Assembly (NCBI RefSeq): GCF_023065955.2
Contig: NW_026622808.1
Span: forward strand, 48,868,475 to 48,932,474
Length of the DNA: 64,000 nt
Direction of reading: 5' to 3'
Source of the DNA: Ursus arctos
Lineage: Eukaryota > Chordata > Mammalia > Carnivora > Ursidae
The translations under genes were made by a program, and so were the position numbers. The notes under the pieces are model-generated. The model searched no databases. It saw only the letters and a list, made by a program, of their open reading frames with translations, and was not told the origin of the DNA. Below, piece after piece: positions 23,501 through 35,095 of this stretch (its first letter is position 1; every line of letters starts with the position of its first letter).

Positions 23501-26110
23501 ATATACTGGGAATCTGGAAGCTCCCGTTTGTTAACAAAGCAGGTGCTGAATAAATATTGGGTTTGAGTAAATGAGCAAAGATTAACTACTCACTCATGTG
23601 GAATTATTCTAGGAAAAGAAAGATAATAGGTTTAAAGGATATTGACTGTCATCTGTGTATACTTAACCTTTCTCAAAGTAACATGTGGACCACTATTTTA
23701 CTTGTAAAAAATGTTGGTTCCTGAACCCAGTGTGACGAAACAGATTCTCAAGGGTGGAAACCTGGGAAAGTGTGTTTTACACATGCACCCACGGAATCAT
23801 CATTCTGCATTCTTCATTTGAGTAACCAGTGGTATAAATTCAATTTCCTGTTTGGGATGCTCTCCCCCCCACCCCTTCATCAACTTGATAAATATTTAAC
23901 TCGGATATGTGACAGGAACTCTGCCCAAACACTTTCGCATGAAGCCACCAGACTGTTTGGGTGACAGATATCTGAACACACAGCACACATGCACAAAAAC
24001 TAATCCCTGTTGGGGCAGCAGGAAGGGCAGCCCTGAAGATGTGGCATTTGAAGGGCCCTTTAGGGATGTATAGGAGCCAGTCAGGGGAAGGCAAAGAAGG
24101 GAAGAGACAGAGAAAGGACATATGCAAATAAAGAAAATCCAGAGTCAATACAACCAGGGTGGATTTGAAACCTAGAAAGACTCAATGGCTGGAAAAGGGA
24201 GTGGAGGATGGTGGCATAGAAGGGGTGGAATGGAGGTGGGAACCACCGGTGTTCATGGGTCTTCAGTACGTTCATACCACTTTCATGGCTTTGCCCCCCT
24301 GGGCATGCTTGTACTGCCTCTATTCATTTCTTTTCTTAAATGTATTTGTTTTAAAGAAAGACTTCATACCGCTATGTGAATGCAGCACTGGCACATCGAA
24401 CTTGATTAGAAGGTCACTTTTAAAATAAACTAAACGGAAACAGAGTTAGGTTGTTAAATTCTAACTCAGTGTTGTCACCATCTGAAGATATTAAGCAGGA
24501 AGCCTGTTCTTTGTCAAAAAGGGAGAGGAGCCGGTATTAGGAAGGAGGTAAAGCTAGCCTAGCACCAATATGAGACTTTCTCCTTGTAAGAAGATTGAAA
24601 AACAAACTTTGTCATCAGGCAATCCATGGTTATTTAGTGCCTGAGCCATGTACCAACCCTTTGGAGTAGAATCCCTACCACCTTGACAGTCTTCTATAAT
24701 ACATTTCCTACTCTTTGGGAATAATTATTTTAAATCATAAAGATGTTGAATTTTGTCCTAAGGGCAATTAGAAACTGTTGGAGGACTTTGAAACCGTTCA
24801 TGGTGTGCTTCCCTAACTTGTCCACTGAGTACCCGGAACAGCCTGGAGCCAAAGCAGGAAGCTGAAAATATCTTTGAGTTTTCAGGCTCTGTTTTCAATA
24901 TTCAAGTGTGATTTTTGTGCTCTATAGCCTCCTACAACTGCCTCTCCTAATAATAATGGACCCTTGGGTAAAGCTGGTTGCACTAAGATGTGAGAGCAGC
25001 TACTAGGCTTTTCTTTATTTTCTTTCACCATCTGACCCCTCATCGCTCCCACTGGGATAGGCACATAGTAGTACACAATGAACGTAGGTTAATAAGCAGA
25101 CACATCCACTGTGTTTATAGTGTGGCTTTTCGTGGCCTCCAACACATGCATTTTTAGGGTTGAAAAATCATAGATTTCATGTATTTCTTTCTTTCTTATA
25201 CTGAAGGAAAATATGTTTGGGAATTATCAATAGATTGAAATTCCTATATTTCAAATATGCTTCTAAAAACTATCTGATGGCTTCAATTACTAAGGAAGCA
25301 GGGCTCTGCATTCTCATTACTCCATTTAACCAATGCAATTCAGGTTTTGTATTTTACAAGTTGGGCTCTGGGTCACATTTCCATTGCTGAGAAGAATCCT
25401 TGTCTCATCCCCACCTGGAGCTAGAAAAGATTGCTGCTTCTTCCATAGGTGTCTCTACCCTCCTATTGACCCTTCTTCATGCAGACAGTCTGCCAGAGCT
25501 ATTTCCTTCTCTCCTTCTTTTTTCTTTTTTTTCATCCTTCCATTCCTTCCTGTCTTTCTCTTCCCTTTTTCCCCACTTCCCTCTCTTTCTCCCTGTTTCC
25601 AATTCATTAATTAATTCATTCATTCATCAAACATAATATGTGCCAGACTTTTTTACTAAGTGCTCAGGATGTATTGAATTGCTTTAAGCTGCCAGGGAAG
25701 CTCAGACTTTTGAGGATGACACATTAATTTCCCACATTGCTAGGAGGTGGCCCCTTAAAAAACACACGACTATGTTGAGTCCATAAAATACACTCCTAAA
25801 ACTCATCTGTCCTACTTTCCTCTGTGGGTAATTAGCAGGTTTTTGAAAGCATGAGAAACTTGTTCAGACAATGAATCAAGCCAGTTTCCTTCATATCCAC
25901 CCAATCTTCAGGTCTGCACTCTGTTTCAGGCCAAACTTTTATGGAAATTAGGAAGATCTGTGCAATAATGAAGCCCTGAGTCCCATGCTAAATTCATCTT
26001 GCGTATCATTATTTGGTGTGGATAAAGAATAAAACATGAGCATTGCTTCTTTGTCTACTCCCCACATAACTTAAAATCATTTTCTGTGCATAAGCAGCCT
26101 TTCAAAGCAT
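20576..26110. other. 5.5-kb stretch without recognisable young repeats
   Basis: I found no LINE-1, Can-SINE or LTR here and no convincing exon. Features inside it are a T/A-rich block with repeated TAAT and ATGCAT-like words (about 21600-21790), a Z-DNA-prone stretch (about 23319-23345) and a pyrimidine-rich tract (about 25497-25600). Open frames up to 102 codons (for example 23840-24148, minus) have no family resemblance. Confidence 0.5.
23319..23345. repeat. Alternating purine-pyrimidine (Z-DNA-prone) stretch
   Basis: The sequence gcgtgtgcacgcatgtgtat followed by gtgtg is almost strictly alternating purine/pyrimidine for about 26 bases. Confidence 0.7.
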
Positions 26111-26111
26111 C

Positions 26112-27090
26112 TTTACGATTTTTATTTACGGAAGTATCACACACAAAGAAGTGCGCAAATTACACATGTAGAGCTTACGGTATCATCACAATGTGAACAT
26201 AACAGATCCTTAAGGAAAACATGACCGGTGACTCAGAAGCCTCTCACGCCTCTCCTGTTTACCTTCACTCCTGGCCAAAGGTATGATCTTAACAATACCC
26301 TACAAGTTGGTGTTGCCTACTCGTGAACTTTTGATGATGGCCTAATACACTGTGGTCCCATTTGTTCCACAGTATGTTTGTGAAATGAATTATATTAACT
26401 GATATAGTTTATCACTGCATGGGATAATTGTATGCCCATTTCTAGAAATCCTCTGTACTACTGAACTTTAGTTTGGAGCTATTATAAATAATGATGCCAT
26501 GAACTTTATTGTATGTGTTCTGGAAACATGTATTGCTCTTGGGTACATATTTAGGTGTGGGATTTGGGGTCACTATATGCAAAGCATTAGTTTAGTTTTA
26601 GTAGAAAGTGCCAAGCAGTGTTTCGACGTGTCTTACACATTTATATTGATGCTAGGAGCAGTGCATGATAATCCTCTGGGCTTGACATTCTTGCTAGCAC
26701 TTGGTTCTGCCAGTCTTTTTATTTTTTTTACCATTTGGGTGAGTATTCCAGTGGCATTTTGCCTTTAATTTGCATTTTATTAATCACTAATGAAGTTGAA
26801 CACTTGTTCATGAGTTAGTGGCCTTTGGGATATTCTGTTTTGTGAGGTATCTATTTCAATTTCTTGCCCATTTTACTGTGTTGTCCAGCTTTGTCTCCCT
26901 GATTTATATAAGTTATTTTATATTCTGGATATAAGACCTTTGTTATCTGTATTATGTGTTCTGTTCTCTAGACTGCCTTTTCATTGTCTTATGGGTGTTT
27001 GCTTGTTTGCTTTTAAACTTAACAGAAATTTTTAACTTGAACATAGTCAAGTTTCTAAGTACTTTTTTGCATCCTGTTTAAGAAATTCTC
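26112..27090 (-). mobile_element. Old LINE-1 3' part (L1ME-like), minus strand
   Basis: The plus strand shows the antisense L1 order. It starts tttttatttacggaagtatc with gaagtgcgcaaattacac, then tggagctattataaataatg at 26475, then ttaatttgcattttattaat, attctggatataagacct and gtttaagaaattctc. Orientation matches the antisense order in copies A and B, but divergence is far greater, so this is an older insertion. Confidence 0.8.
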
Positions 27091-27734
27091 AATTAGGGCA
27101 TACCAAGTTTCATGCTGCCTAACTTTCTAGAACATTAGTAAGAGCAAGTTTGCAAAGTGATTTCCCATATCAGAGCTTGCTTAATTATTTTAGTCATTTG
27201 GCTTTCATAAGGAATTTTTAAATGGATTGGACTTTCTCTAAATATTTTTCTGTGAGCCTTCTGAAACTAGTATCTGTTAGACCTGTATTAATGTTTACAG
27301 AAGCAATCCTGGCTCTTACAGTGCAGTCCTTGTGTTTCCGTTAAGCATTAAGTGGTTTAGAGAGAAAGGACAGTAGATTTTCTTAACTCCAAATTCCATG
27401 TTTCTTTGCATTGAGGATAGAACCATGGATAGGTAAGAAAAGTTGATATTTTGACACTGACCACCATTTCATATGATGGTTCTTTTAGTTAATTTTTATT
27501 AATCCATGTAATTTTGATGAAGTATATTCTTTGTGTCCTGTTGTTTCTATTTCCTTAATAGATAAGGGACTAGGTGGCATAAGAATGGCTTATGACCATG
27601 CTCAGGTCTTTCTAGATCTAGGCTGTAGTCATAAATTTTAGACAGTCTCTCAAGTTGGATCACCACTAGCGATTATATTCTCAGGGATTGTTTGCATCAT
27701 TTGAAATCCATGGAGAGTGATTTAAAATCTTGGA
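27091..27734. other. Single-copy DNA
   Basis: No open frame or named repeat. The L1 fragment before it may extend a few tens of bases in. Confidence 0.4.
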
Positions 27735-27840
27735 ATGTAAAATTGTAGGATGGAAGTTGTATGAAGGTGGGATCTATGTCTTATTCATCATCATCTTCAC
27801 AATGGCTAGACAAAGAGTAGGTGCTCAATAAAAGTTACTC
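27735..27840 (+). repeat. L2 LINE 3'-end fragment
   Basis: The stretch gaaggtgggatctatgtctt, then agagtaggtgctcaataaaa, matches the L2 3' end pattern (gggcaggga..., cctggcacatagtaggtgctcaataaat). Confidence 0.65.
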
Positions 27841-27854
27841 CAATGGAAGAAAAA

Positions 27855-27856
27855 AG

Positions 27857-27906
<50 letters not shown>
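27855..27906. repeat. (AAAG)n microsatellite
   Basis: About 13 tandem copies of gaaa, nearly perfect. It starts after an A-rich stretch and immediately follows the L2 fragment. Confidence 0.97.
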
Positions 27907-27908
<2 letters not shown>

Positions 27909-28380
27909 GGATGGAGTAGACACAGTAGCTAGCTCTCTGTGTCCCAATCTTGGCTCTTTCAATTTAACATACTCAACCATATGCCACTGTTTCCTGGCAC
28001 AAGAAGTCTTGCTCCAGAGAGCAAATTTGTTTTAAATGTTGCTTCATAATGACCTTTAATAACATTCAACCCTGCACTTGTTCTTATTAACTCTATTTCA
28101 TAAATTCCTGGCTCTGTACTCCAGGTTTAAATATCAGCTCTGGGTTGGCAACCAATTTCAGTTACCCTTTTGCATATTTCAATATGGCTGCCCACTCACA
28201 GCCCCATCCAAAATGGTTTTCATGGCCTCATTGAGAGTGTCTCACTCCCAACACTGGCCCTGTAGAAGTTCACAAACTGAGCCCACAACAGTGACTCTAT
28301 TAAGGGAAAGAAAATAAAATTAGAGAAGGTATATTTTATATTCAGATAAAAACAGCTTGAATGATGGCTGGTCCACTTAA

Positions 28381-28425
28381 TTATTTATTATTATTATTAT
28401 TATTAATTATTAATTATTATTTAAT
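28381..28425. repeat. (TTA)n-rich microsatellite
   Basis: Imperfect ttatta repeats of about 45 bases, ending in taattattaattatta-type variants, directly before a MIR fragment. Confidence 0.9.
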
Positions 28426-28427
28426 CC

Positions 28428-28545
28428 CCCGAGCCTCATCTCTCAAATGAGGGTAATAATTATACCTCCCTCATACGGAGGTTTTGAATATGAAATGAGA
28501 CAATGCAGGACAAAGGTCTGGCACAAAGGGAGCTGCCATTGCTAT
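28428..28545 (+). repeat. MIR SINE 3' part
   Basis: The order agcctcatctctcaaatgag, ggtaataattatacctccct, gtttt(g)aatatgaaatgaga follows the MIR 3' half. Confidence 0.75.
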
Positions 28546-30705
28546 TGCTCTTGTACTTCTGTAATTCTTATTGGTATCATTGGTGATACCACCAATCTAC
28601 ACTAGGAATTTCTCCTGGCATGTGAGTGAACTTTGGAGACCCATTTACAGAGGAGAAGGTTGCTTGGTGAGAATGAATAAGAACAAAGGAAACTGGTGAA
28701 CTCCATAGATGTTCGTATCAGACCCCAGGGGTCAGATGAACTCCTTCTCCACTTGAAGGAGATTCTGTCAAGAGGACTGCTGTTGTATGGAATCAGCCTT
28801 CTTTCTCCTTTGAATGGTGTCAGAAAGAGAGATACTAACAAATTCTAACATTCTGTTTCTTTTTTTTTTCCTTCAGTGTTCATTGTCAGTCATCAAAATC
28901 TTCTTTTATGGCTATATTATACTATAGTGAAAGAAATGATTAATTCGATCACAGCGTATCTAGGATTCACTACATTACGGCTTGGCAGTCTTTCTGATAT
29001 GGGGAGGCTGGCCACACTTTTGGATAAGCTTTAAGTGATACCAACATGTCATTAGGAGAGCATTTGCAAATATTTCCTGAAGATGCTGCCGCTCACCCAT
29101 CTGAACTTGATTTGTATGAGTTCTGTTTTCCGAAGACAAAGTATTGAGCTGGGAAAAGTGCCCTCTTAAAGTCCGTCACCCTAAATGAGTTGGAAGGGGT
29201 TTGTGAGAGCAGAATAGGAAATTCACCACAGGAGCTGTTAATAAATATTTTTAATATATCTTTTTGAGCCAGGAAAATATAAATTTTTCATTGATTCCTA
29301 ATTTAATATGTATCTGGGACTTCCTCAAACAAAGTAATACAGACTTTGAATAAGACCAGAATTCAAATGCAATAAATAAAGCATATATCCCAAGACACAG
29401 TTTAAGCAAATACCTTTCACTTCACATTGACACCTTAGTGCTTTCAGGTACTGCCCATATTGCGGTACTCATGTTTTAGAGACCTTAAAAATTCATCAGC
29501 ATCGCCCGTTGAATTCAAAACCTTGGTTTCAGCCAGTGTGAGGTGTGGACTTCAAACATGCCCCTGGGAAACCCTATGTGAATGGTCTTCACGCTGCATT
29601 TAAAGAAGGGACTGGTGATGTTGTTTTATGATTAGTGTATAGTGTGTTTATCTTGTTGTCTAGTTTCTTTTGTTTTGTCATTCTGTTCATTGGCAAATAC
29701 GTGATACTACCTTTTTTATCCATATGCTGTACTTTCTCTTCTAATATCCCTCCTTTGGAATCCCCAACTACTAGGCGAAGAGCTGAGTACACACTCAGGG
29801 TAGCATGCATCATTAATTTAGACCTTAAAAGTGTTTCTCCCAAGACACATAGGACTATTATCACGGAACCATTTATTAGCCTGTTCAAGCAGTGAAAAAC
29901 CGTGATTATCATCAAAATAAAGTGAATCACTTGCACGGGTAAGTTGACGCTAAAACTTGTGGCTTCCCTAAAGACCCTAAGCCAAAATTGTACCCAGTTA
30001 TTTTTGTCTTTGTGTCTCTATTCATTTGGCTTTGGTGTTGTTACCTGTAGAACTGATAGAGTGAGTCTCTGAGGAAATGCTATGGAGAGGTCAAGTTCCA
30101 TATTAGTAAGTTGGACTTATCAGCTCAGCCTAATTCTGTAGTTGTCACAGATTTTTTTATTATTATAATTATAGCAAAGACAGTAGAATCAAAGAAAGGG
30201 AGAGAAGACTTTTTTTCAGTGGGGCCAATACTGGGCTTAAGGTCCCAACATGTCAGGGAAATTTGACATCATGCAGGTTGGAGGCAAATACTCATAGAAC
30301 TCTAAGCCAAATGATAATGTGCATTTGGTTTTCACCATGGTCAATTTAGGGGTCCTGATTGATGTAGTCATTATCCAGGACCTGATCTGATGCTATTGGA
30401 GTAATCTCCCCAGTCATAATAGCCATCGAATGAATTACTTGCTTCCTCTTGATTCAACCACTAGGTGAATTGTCATTGTAAGGTTTCCTTCCATGTTCTT
30501 GGTTTCTCTCCTTTGCTTTGGTCTCCCTTTTGTTCCCAAGGCCCTGCATAAATATACCATTAGCTTTAATTCCAAAGTATTTGTTTTCTGAGCTATGAGA
30601 ATTGTCATTCTAGCCCAACAACTATTTATTGAGTGACTAGTACGTGCCCTATGCAGGGGCTTTAAGAGAATAAGCAACAAAGCTGCTTTTCTCATTAATC
30701 ACTAC
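28546..30705. other. Single-copy DNA with an unrecognised open frame at 29589-29936
   Basis: The 115-codon minus-strand frame overlaps an 86-codon plus-strand frame (29635-29895). This double openness is typical of chance in AT-rich DNA. The predicted protein has a hydrophobic start (about 15 residues) and a lysine-rich end but no motif I recognise. A poly-T/TTA stretch is at about 30152-30165. Confidence 0.4.
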
Positions 30706-30727
30706 AATTAAAAGTAAACAAATGTCT

Positions 30728-30923
30728 GGGGTGCCTGGGTGGCTCAGTCGTTAAGCATCTGCCTTCAGCTCAGGTCCTGATCTCAGAGTCCTGGGATCAA
30801 GCCCCACATTGGAGTGTTCCCTGCCCAGCAGGGAGCCTGCTTCTGCCTCTCCCATTCCCCATGCTTGTGTTCCCTCTCTTGCTGTCTCTGTCTCTGTCAA
30901 ATAAATAAATAAAATCTTTTTTA
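30728..30923 (+). mobile_element. Can-SINE, plus strand
   Basis: Head ggggtgcctgggtggctcag, gggatcaagccccac B-box-like region, CT-rich body and an AAATAAATAAATAAAATC tail. Target-site duplication aaaagtaaacaaatgtct (30710-30727) recurs as aaaagtaaacatgtct (30924-30939), a 2-base length difference in an A/C run. Confidence 0.95.
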
Positions 30924-30939
30924 AAAAGTAAACATGTCT

Positions 30940-31225
30940 TTTAGTTATAAGATGAGTAATTTCTGAAGACCTAATATATCGCACAATGACTAGCATTAAT
31001 AATACTGTATTGTATACTTGAAATTTGCCAAAACAGTCTATGTAAAGCATTCTTACCAAAAGAAAAAGAAAAGTAACTTTGTAGGTGATGGATGCATCAA
31101 ATAGCTTGATTGTGGGAATCATTTTACAAGGTACACATATATAGAATCATCCTATTGTATATTTTAAATATATTATAGTTTTATTTCCCAATTATACTTT
31201 GATAAAAGCTGGAAAATAATAAATG
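30940..31225 (+). mobile_element. LINE-1 3' end, plus strand
   Basis: The order taatactgtattgtatactt, aaagaaaaagaaaagtaact, aggtgatggatgcatcaaat, ttatttcccaattatact and ttgataaaagct follows the terminal 3' UTR of an L1MA/B-type element. The SINE at 30728 lies immediately upstream and may have split it from earlier L1 sequence. Confidence 0.75.
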
Positions 31226-31499
31226 TTATTAAAATTATAATGAGGATTTTAGCAGGGAAGCAAAGAGCCTCCTTTGCTGGGGGCTTTATCTAGTCTAAGG
31301 AAATACAAGATGTTCTGGAGGGCACGGTGGATCATCTGAGACCCGACGCTTGACAAGGAGTTCACTCAGAGACAGAGGGACCTGGGATATAGTTGAACAG
31401 AGGGAACAGAGTGTAGAGGGACCCAGAGGGGTCCAGGATGGCTGAAAAGCAAATAGTACAAAATATGGTAGAAAGTATCTTTGGGATGAAATGGTAGGT

Positions 31500-31610
31500 G
31501 GGGACAAACCATTCAGGGCTTCTTAAGCCTCATTAAAGATGCTGAGCTTTATCCTGTGGGGAATGAGAAGACATTGAAGTGTTTTAAGTATGAGGAGTCA
31601 GACACAGGAC
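31500..31610 (+). repeat. Ancient repeat fragment, same family as 17895-18510
   Basis: The words accattcagggcttcttaa, gctgagctttatcctgtggg and aagtgttttaagta follow the end part of the family (gggccttgtaggcc, ggattttattct, tggagggttttaagc). Confidence 0.5.
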
Positions 31611-32324
31611 CTATCTCTTGCTCCTAAATAAAAAATAAACATTAGTATATGTCAGGATAACAGAGGATTTGGAGAAGACTTAACTCTATATATCACACTA
31701 TTAACTATGGTGCTTGGGGAGTGGGATCTGCCAGGAGAGAGATACCTTATTTTTATTTTAGATACCCTATCATTCAAATATAGATTACTTTTGTATTAAA
31801 AAAAGTGTGTTTTTTTTAAGATGTCAAGTTAAAGAGAAAGAAAACCATTGTGTCTTAGCTTCAACATTTTCAACAAAAATGTCAAGAAAGGCAACAGCAA
31901 GTTAAATAGAATTAAGGAAAGAAAACTTGTCCCAAACTGTTACCTTTGAAACTTAACCAAACAGCAAGAAAACAAACAAAACAAAAAAACAAACTATGTC
32001 TTCTTCCGATGAGACTTCTTCCCTCAGCACGAAGTGGTAGCCAATAGTTTCTTGCACTGTCAAGGACAGGGACTTTGGCAGAGTGTTATTTGTTGAGTCT
32101 GCTGCATTCTTGAGAGTGTGGCTTTCATTATTATTTTGAAGACAACATTTTCTCCCAGGCAAAAAGATCTCTAAAGTGATTATGTGAGTCACTAGGAAAA
32201 TAGGATTTTATTTACAGAAATTCTGTTTTTCCCAAGTTTCTCGGGTTACCTAGGCTTTAGAGTTGGGTTGTAAAAAAGGGAATAGATCTTCTCTGTATCT
32301 GTTGTATATGGTAGCTGTGTTAGC
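31611..32324. other. Single-copy DNA
   Basis: A-rich segment including a kmer-poor aaacaaacaaaacaaaaaaa stretch at about 31971. A 79-codon minus-strand frame (31953-32192) crosses this A-rich stretch and has no recognised motif. Confidence 0.35.
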
Positions 32325-32815
32325 CAGCTTTCCCTTCTAACACTGTGAAATAAGCAACCCTTTGAATCCCAGTTTCTTATGACTGTAAATATTTATTTAT
32401 AGGTTCATGGGTGTACCTTTCATTATGATTCAGTTGGGCTAGGATGAATTTGGTTGTGATAGGCTGTATTTCAGGCTTTGTGTCAGGTTCACTTTGGCTT
32501 TGTGTGTATTCATGCTGAGACTCGGGAAAGATTGTTACCTCTCCGGGGTATGTTCTTCCTGTGGCGAAGGGCTAAAGCTCAAGCCAACTGGTGGAATCTT
32601 GCAATGCCTCTTAAACCCAAGGCTTAGAATTGAAATACTATCATTTCTGCCCACTGCAAAACAAGTGAAATGGTCAAGCTCAAAGTCAGTAAGATAGAGA
32701 TGCATACTCTGCCTCCAATAAGGGGACTCACTACCAGGTTACATGACAAAGGGCATGTACAATTCTATCACAGGGAGAAAGTGAGACACTGGGAATAATA
32801 ATCCAGTCTACCTTG
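32325..32815 (-). mobile_element. Ancient LTR-like repeat, probably MaLR (uncertain)
   Basis: It begins tgtgttagccagctttccct and continues with catgggtgtacctttcatta, tgttcttcctgtggcgaagg and tgaaatggtcaagctcaaag. It ends aataataatccagtctacct. These follow the order of a mammalian LTR in reverse. The family call is from memory and may be wrong. Confidence 0.4.
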
Positions 32816-33462
32816 GTGGCTAAAGTATCATTAAATGGGAGTCACCTTTGCTTTTTCCACTTAGACTATGCCATTATACAAATTGGAACTCTTCAACCAC
32901 TATGAAAAAAAAAAAAACAACTAGAGAATTATCTCTACAGATACACTAATAGCGGACTTGATGTCAGTTGATTAAATAGTAAATCCTGTGCTACCGTTAT
33001 CAAAGATACATTGTACTCAAAGAAAATTAAATCATATGATTAAGCAGTTGTTTTGGGGGGTTTTTTTTGCCACATAATATCCACTTAAGGTATTCTTCAG
33101 GGATAAAGAATAGTTGTAGGCAGTAAATCAGTTAGAAATTGTAAAACTAGAAAGGAATCATTTCCAGAAATGATACATCAGGAGCCTGTATCAAAAAACA
33201 AGCTTGTCATTTTTAGCTAATACAGCTAATTTCTTTTTTTACCAGGATTGAGGTTGAGTTAGAAGTAATAAAGTAATAAAAACAAAGTAATAAAACAGAA
33301 TAAGTCAAGAGTACTGTTTTTGAATGGGAAAACATGGGTAGACTCTGATAGTACTCGATACATTTAGTTTCCAAGTTCTCTTTAACAAAGTGATGCTGCT
33401 TTTAAAAATGGTAACAAAGTGGTCAGGACTAAGAGTCATCTTACAGGCTAACTGCATTTAAA
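32816..33462. other. Single-copy DNA with short AAGTAATAAA direct repeats
   Basis: Near 33262-33300 the word aagtaataaa occurs three times within about 35 bases. No gene is seen. Confidence 0.4.
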
Positions 33463-33465
33463 AAA

Positions 33466-33735
33466 ATGGTTCCATTGTGTACATGGACCACATCTTCTTA
33501 ATCCATGAGAGACTATAGACTCTGGGAAACAAACTGAGGGCCTCAGAGAGGAGGGGAGTAGGGGAATGGGATAGGCCGGTGATGGGTAGTAAGGAGGGCA
33601 CGTATTGCATGGAGCACTGGGTGTTATACGTAAGTAATGAATCATGGAAATTTACATCAAAAACTAGGGATGTAGTGTATGGTGACTAACATAATATAAT
33701 AAAAAATTATTATAAAAAACAAAAAAAAACCAAAA
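33466..33735 (+). mobile_element. Young LINE-1 3' end with 5' inversion
   Basis: From about 33503 the plus strand reads ccatgagagactatagactc, gggaaacaaactgag, gagcactgggtgttatac, an L1 3' UTR ending in an A-rich tail (about 33700-33735). The first about 40 bases (33466-33506, with accacatcttcttaatccat) are the antisense of an ORF2 C-terminal segment. The same words appear in antisense orientation in copy A at about 1259-1292 (accacatcttctttatccat). So this copy has a 5' inverted block joined at microhomology ccat. Target-site duplications were not certain. Confidence 0.8.
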
Positions 33736-33739
33736 AAGT

Positions 33740-34172
33740 GTACAGAGACTTTTTGGTTTCAAAGAGACTTTTTAAAAAGAGATTTAAAAGACAACAACTA
33801 AGTACAGTGAGTGGAACTTAATATATATTTGGGTGAAGCTACTTAATAAAAGGATCTTTTTTGGACAGTTGGGACATTTGAATATGGACTAGATATTAAA
33901 TGATGTTACTATTTTTGTTATGTATAAAAAGGACAATTGTGATTATATAAAAAAAATTCAACACATAAAATACCAGGGAAAAAAGTAAATGCCTTAAATG
34001 CGCTTTAAAACACAGAATGGATAAGTTGTGTTGTGGGTCAGCCATGTATCCCATGTACCTAGACGCTCTTTTATGACATTTTGCAGAAATATTATTTACC
34101 TGCAGTGACCTCCAGTTATGTCCCAGAGGTTTCGATTGTGATTTACAATTCACTGTGCAAATGGGGAAGTCA
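33740..34172. other. AT-rich single-copy DNA
   Basis: Contains several ttttta/aaaaaa runs and a short inverted-looking stretch near 33745-33775 (gagacttttt repeated twice). No gene or named repeat. Confidence 0.4.
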
Positions 34173-34174
34173 GG

Positions 34175-34375
34175 ATGGCAGAGTGGGTAAGAGCCAGACT
34201 TGGGAGACCTTAGTTAGGATTTGTCACTCTCTGTGCCTCAGATGCCTTTTATGTACAGTGGGGTAATAATAGCACATGGGTGTCAGGGCTGCTAGGAGAA
34301 TTAACAGAATGAATACTTAGAACACACCTAGATTATCTAGCACATAGTTAGTGTTTCTTAATAAATAAATGATTG
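34175..34375 (+). repeat. MIR SINE
   Basis: The order agagtgggtaagagccagac, ttgtcactctctgtgcctca, gtggggtaataatagcaca and ctagcacatagttagtgttt follows MIR end to end, including the ggttaagagc-type head. Confidence 0.8.
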
Positions 34376-34449
34376 TTAAATAATAGAGCTTATAGGTTAG
34401 GTGGAGGATGGAGATGGGTCCTAAGTGGGAGACCTCCTTTTGTCCTTTT

Positions 34450-34644
34450 ACTGCTGTAGTGGGTTAAATTCTGTCCTCCCAAAAGATACATTGAAGTCCT
34501 AACCCACAGTATCTGTGAGTGAGATTTTGTTAGGAAACAGTCTTTGCAGATGAAGTCAAATTAAGATGAGGTCATACTGGATTAGAGGTGGCTCCTAAAT
34601 CCATTGACTAAAGGGTATCGTTAAAAGGAGAAGACAATTTGGAG

Positions 34645-34691
<47 letters not shown>

Positions 34692-34945
34692 AAGGCCATG
34701 TAAAGATGGAGGCAGACCTTGGAGGGATGGAGCTACAAGCCAAGGGATGACAAGGATTGTTGGCAAGCACTAGAAACTAGAAAGAGGCAATAAAGGATTC
34801 CTCCCTAGAGCCTTTGGAGGGACCATGGGCCTGCCAACAACTTGATTCAGACTTCTAGCTTCCAGAACTATGAGAGAATAAATGTGTTAAGTCACCCAGT
34901 CTATGGTTATTCATTATGGCAGCCGCAGGAAACTAATATGATAGT
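34450..34945 (+). mobile_element. MLT1 (MaLR) solo LTR, plus strand
   Basis: The order gtgggttaaattctgtcctc, ttgaagtcctaacccacag, ttaagatgaggtcatactgg, ccatgtaaagatggaggcag, tctagcttccagaactatga and gcagccgcaggaaactaata is the full MLT1A/B-like consensus order, about 490 bp. It is an ERVL-MaLR LTR without internal sequence. The acacagacacacac-like stretch inside the element has grown into a CA microsatellite. Confidence 0.88.
34646..34686. repeat. (CA)n microsatellite inside the MLT1 LTR
   Basis: About 20 uninterrupted ca units in the part of MLT1 that normally carries a short acacagacacac stretch. Probably polymorphic in length. Confidence 0.97.
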
Positions 34946-35095
34946 TATGCAACCAGGGGCAAAGTACTTCAGCGTATGGAAACTTCATTTTCTCTGCTTT
35001 AAAATGATAGTGGCAACAGTAGCTGTCCCACAGGGTGTGAGGCCTTAAATGTAAGTGCCTAATACAAAGACTTGCATATATCAAGTATTCATTAC
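34946..35095 (+). repeat. MIR SINE fragment
   Basis: Sequence ggggcaaagtacttcagcg, tttaaaatgatagtggcaac, cagggtgtgaggccttaaat and gtgcctaatacaaag follow the 3' part of MIR. It abuts the 3' end of the MLT1 LTR. Confidence 0.65.

Noticed and set aside
27855..27906. (AAAG)n as a functional element
   Set aside because: Ordinary microsatellite growth; no supporting context.
29589..29936. 115-codon minus-strand frame with a hydrophobic start (signal-peptide-like)
   Set aside because: The plus strand is open over the same DNA; hydrophobicity is expected from AT-rich codons; no homologue recognised.
30751..31122. 123-codon minus-strand open frame
   Set aside because: Runs through the Can-SINE and the L1 3' end; both are non-coding repeats.
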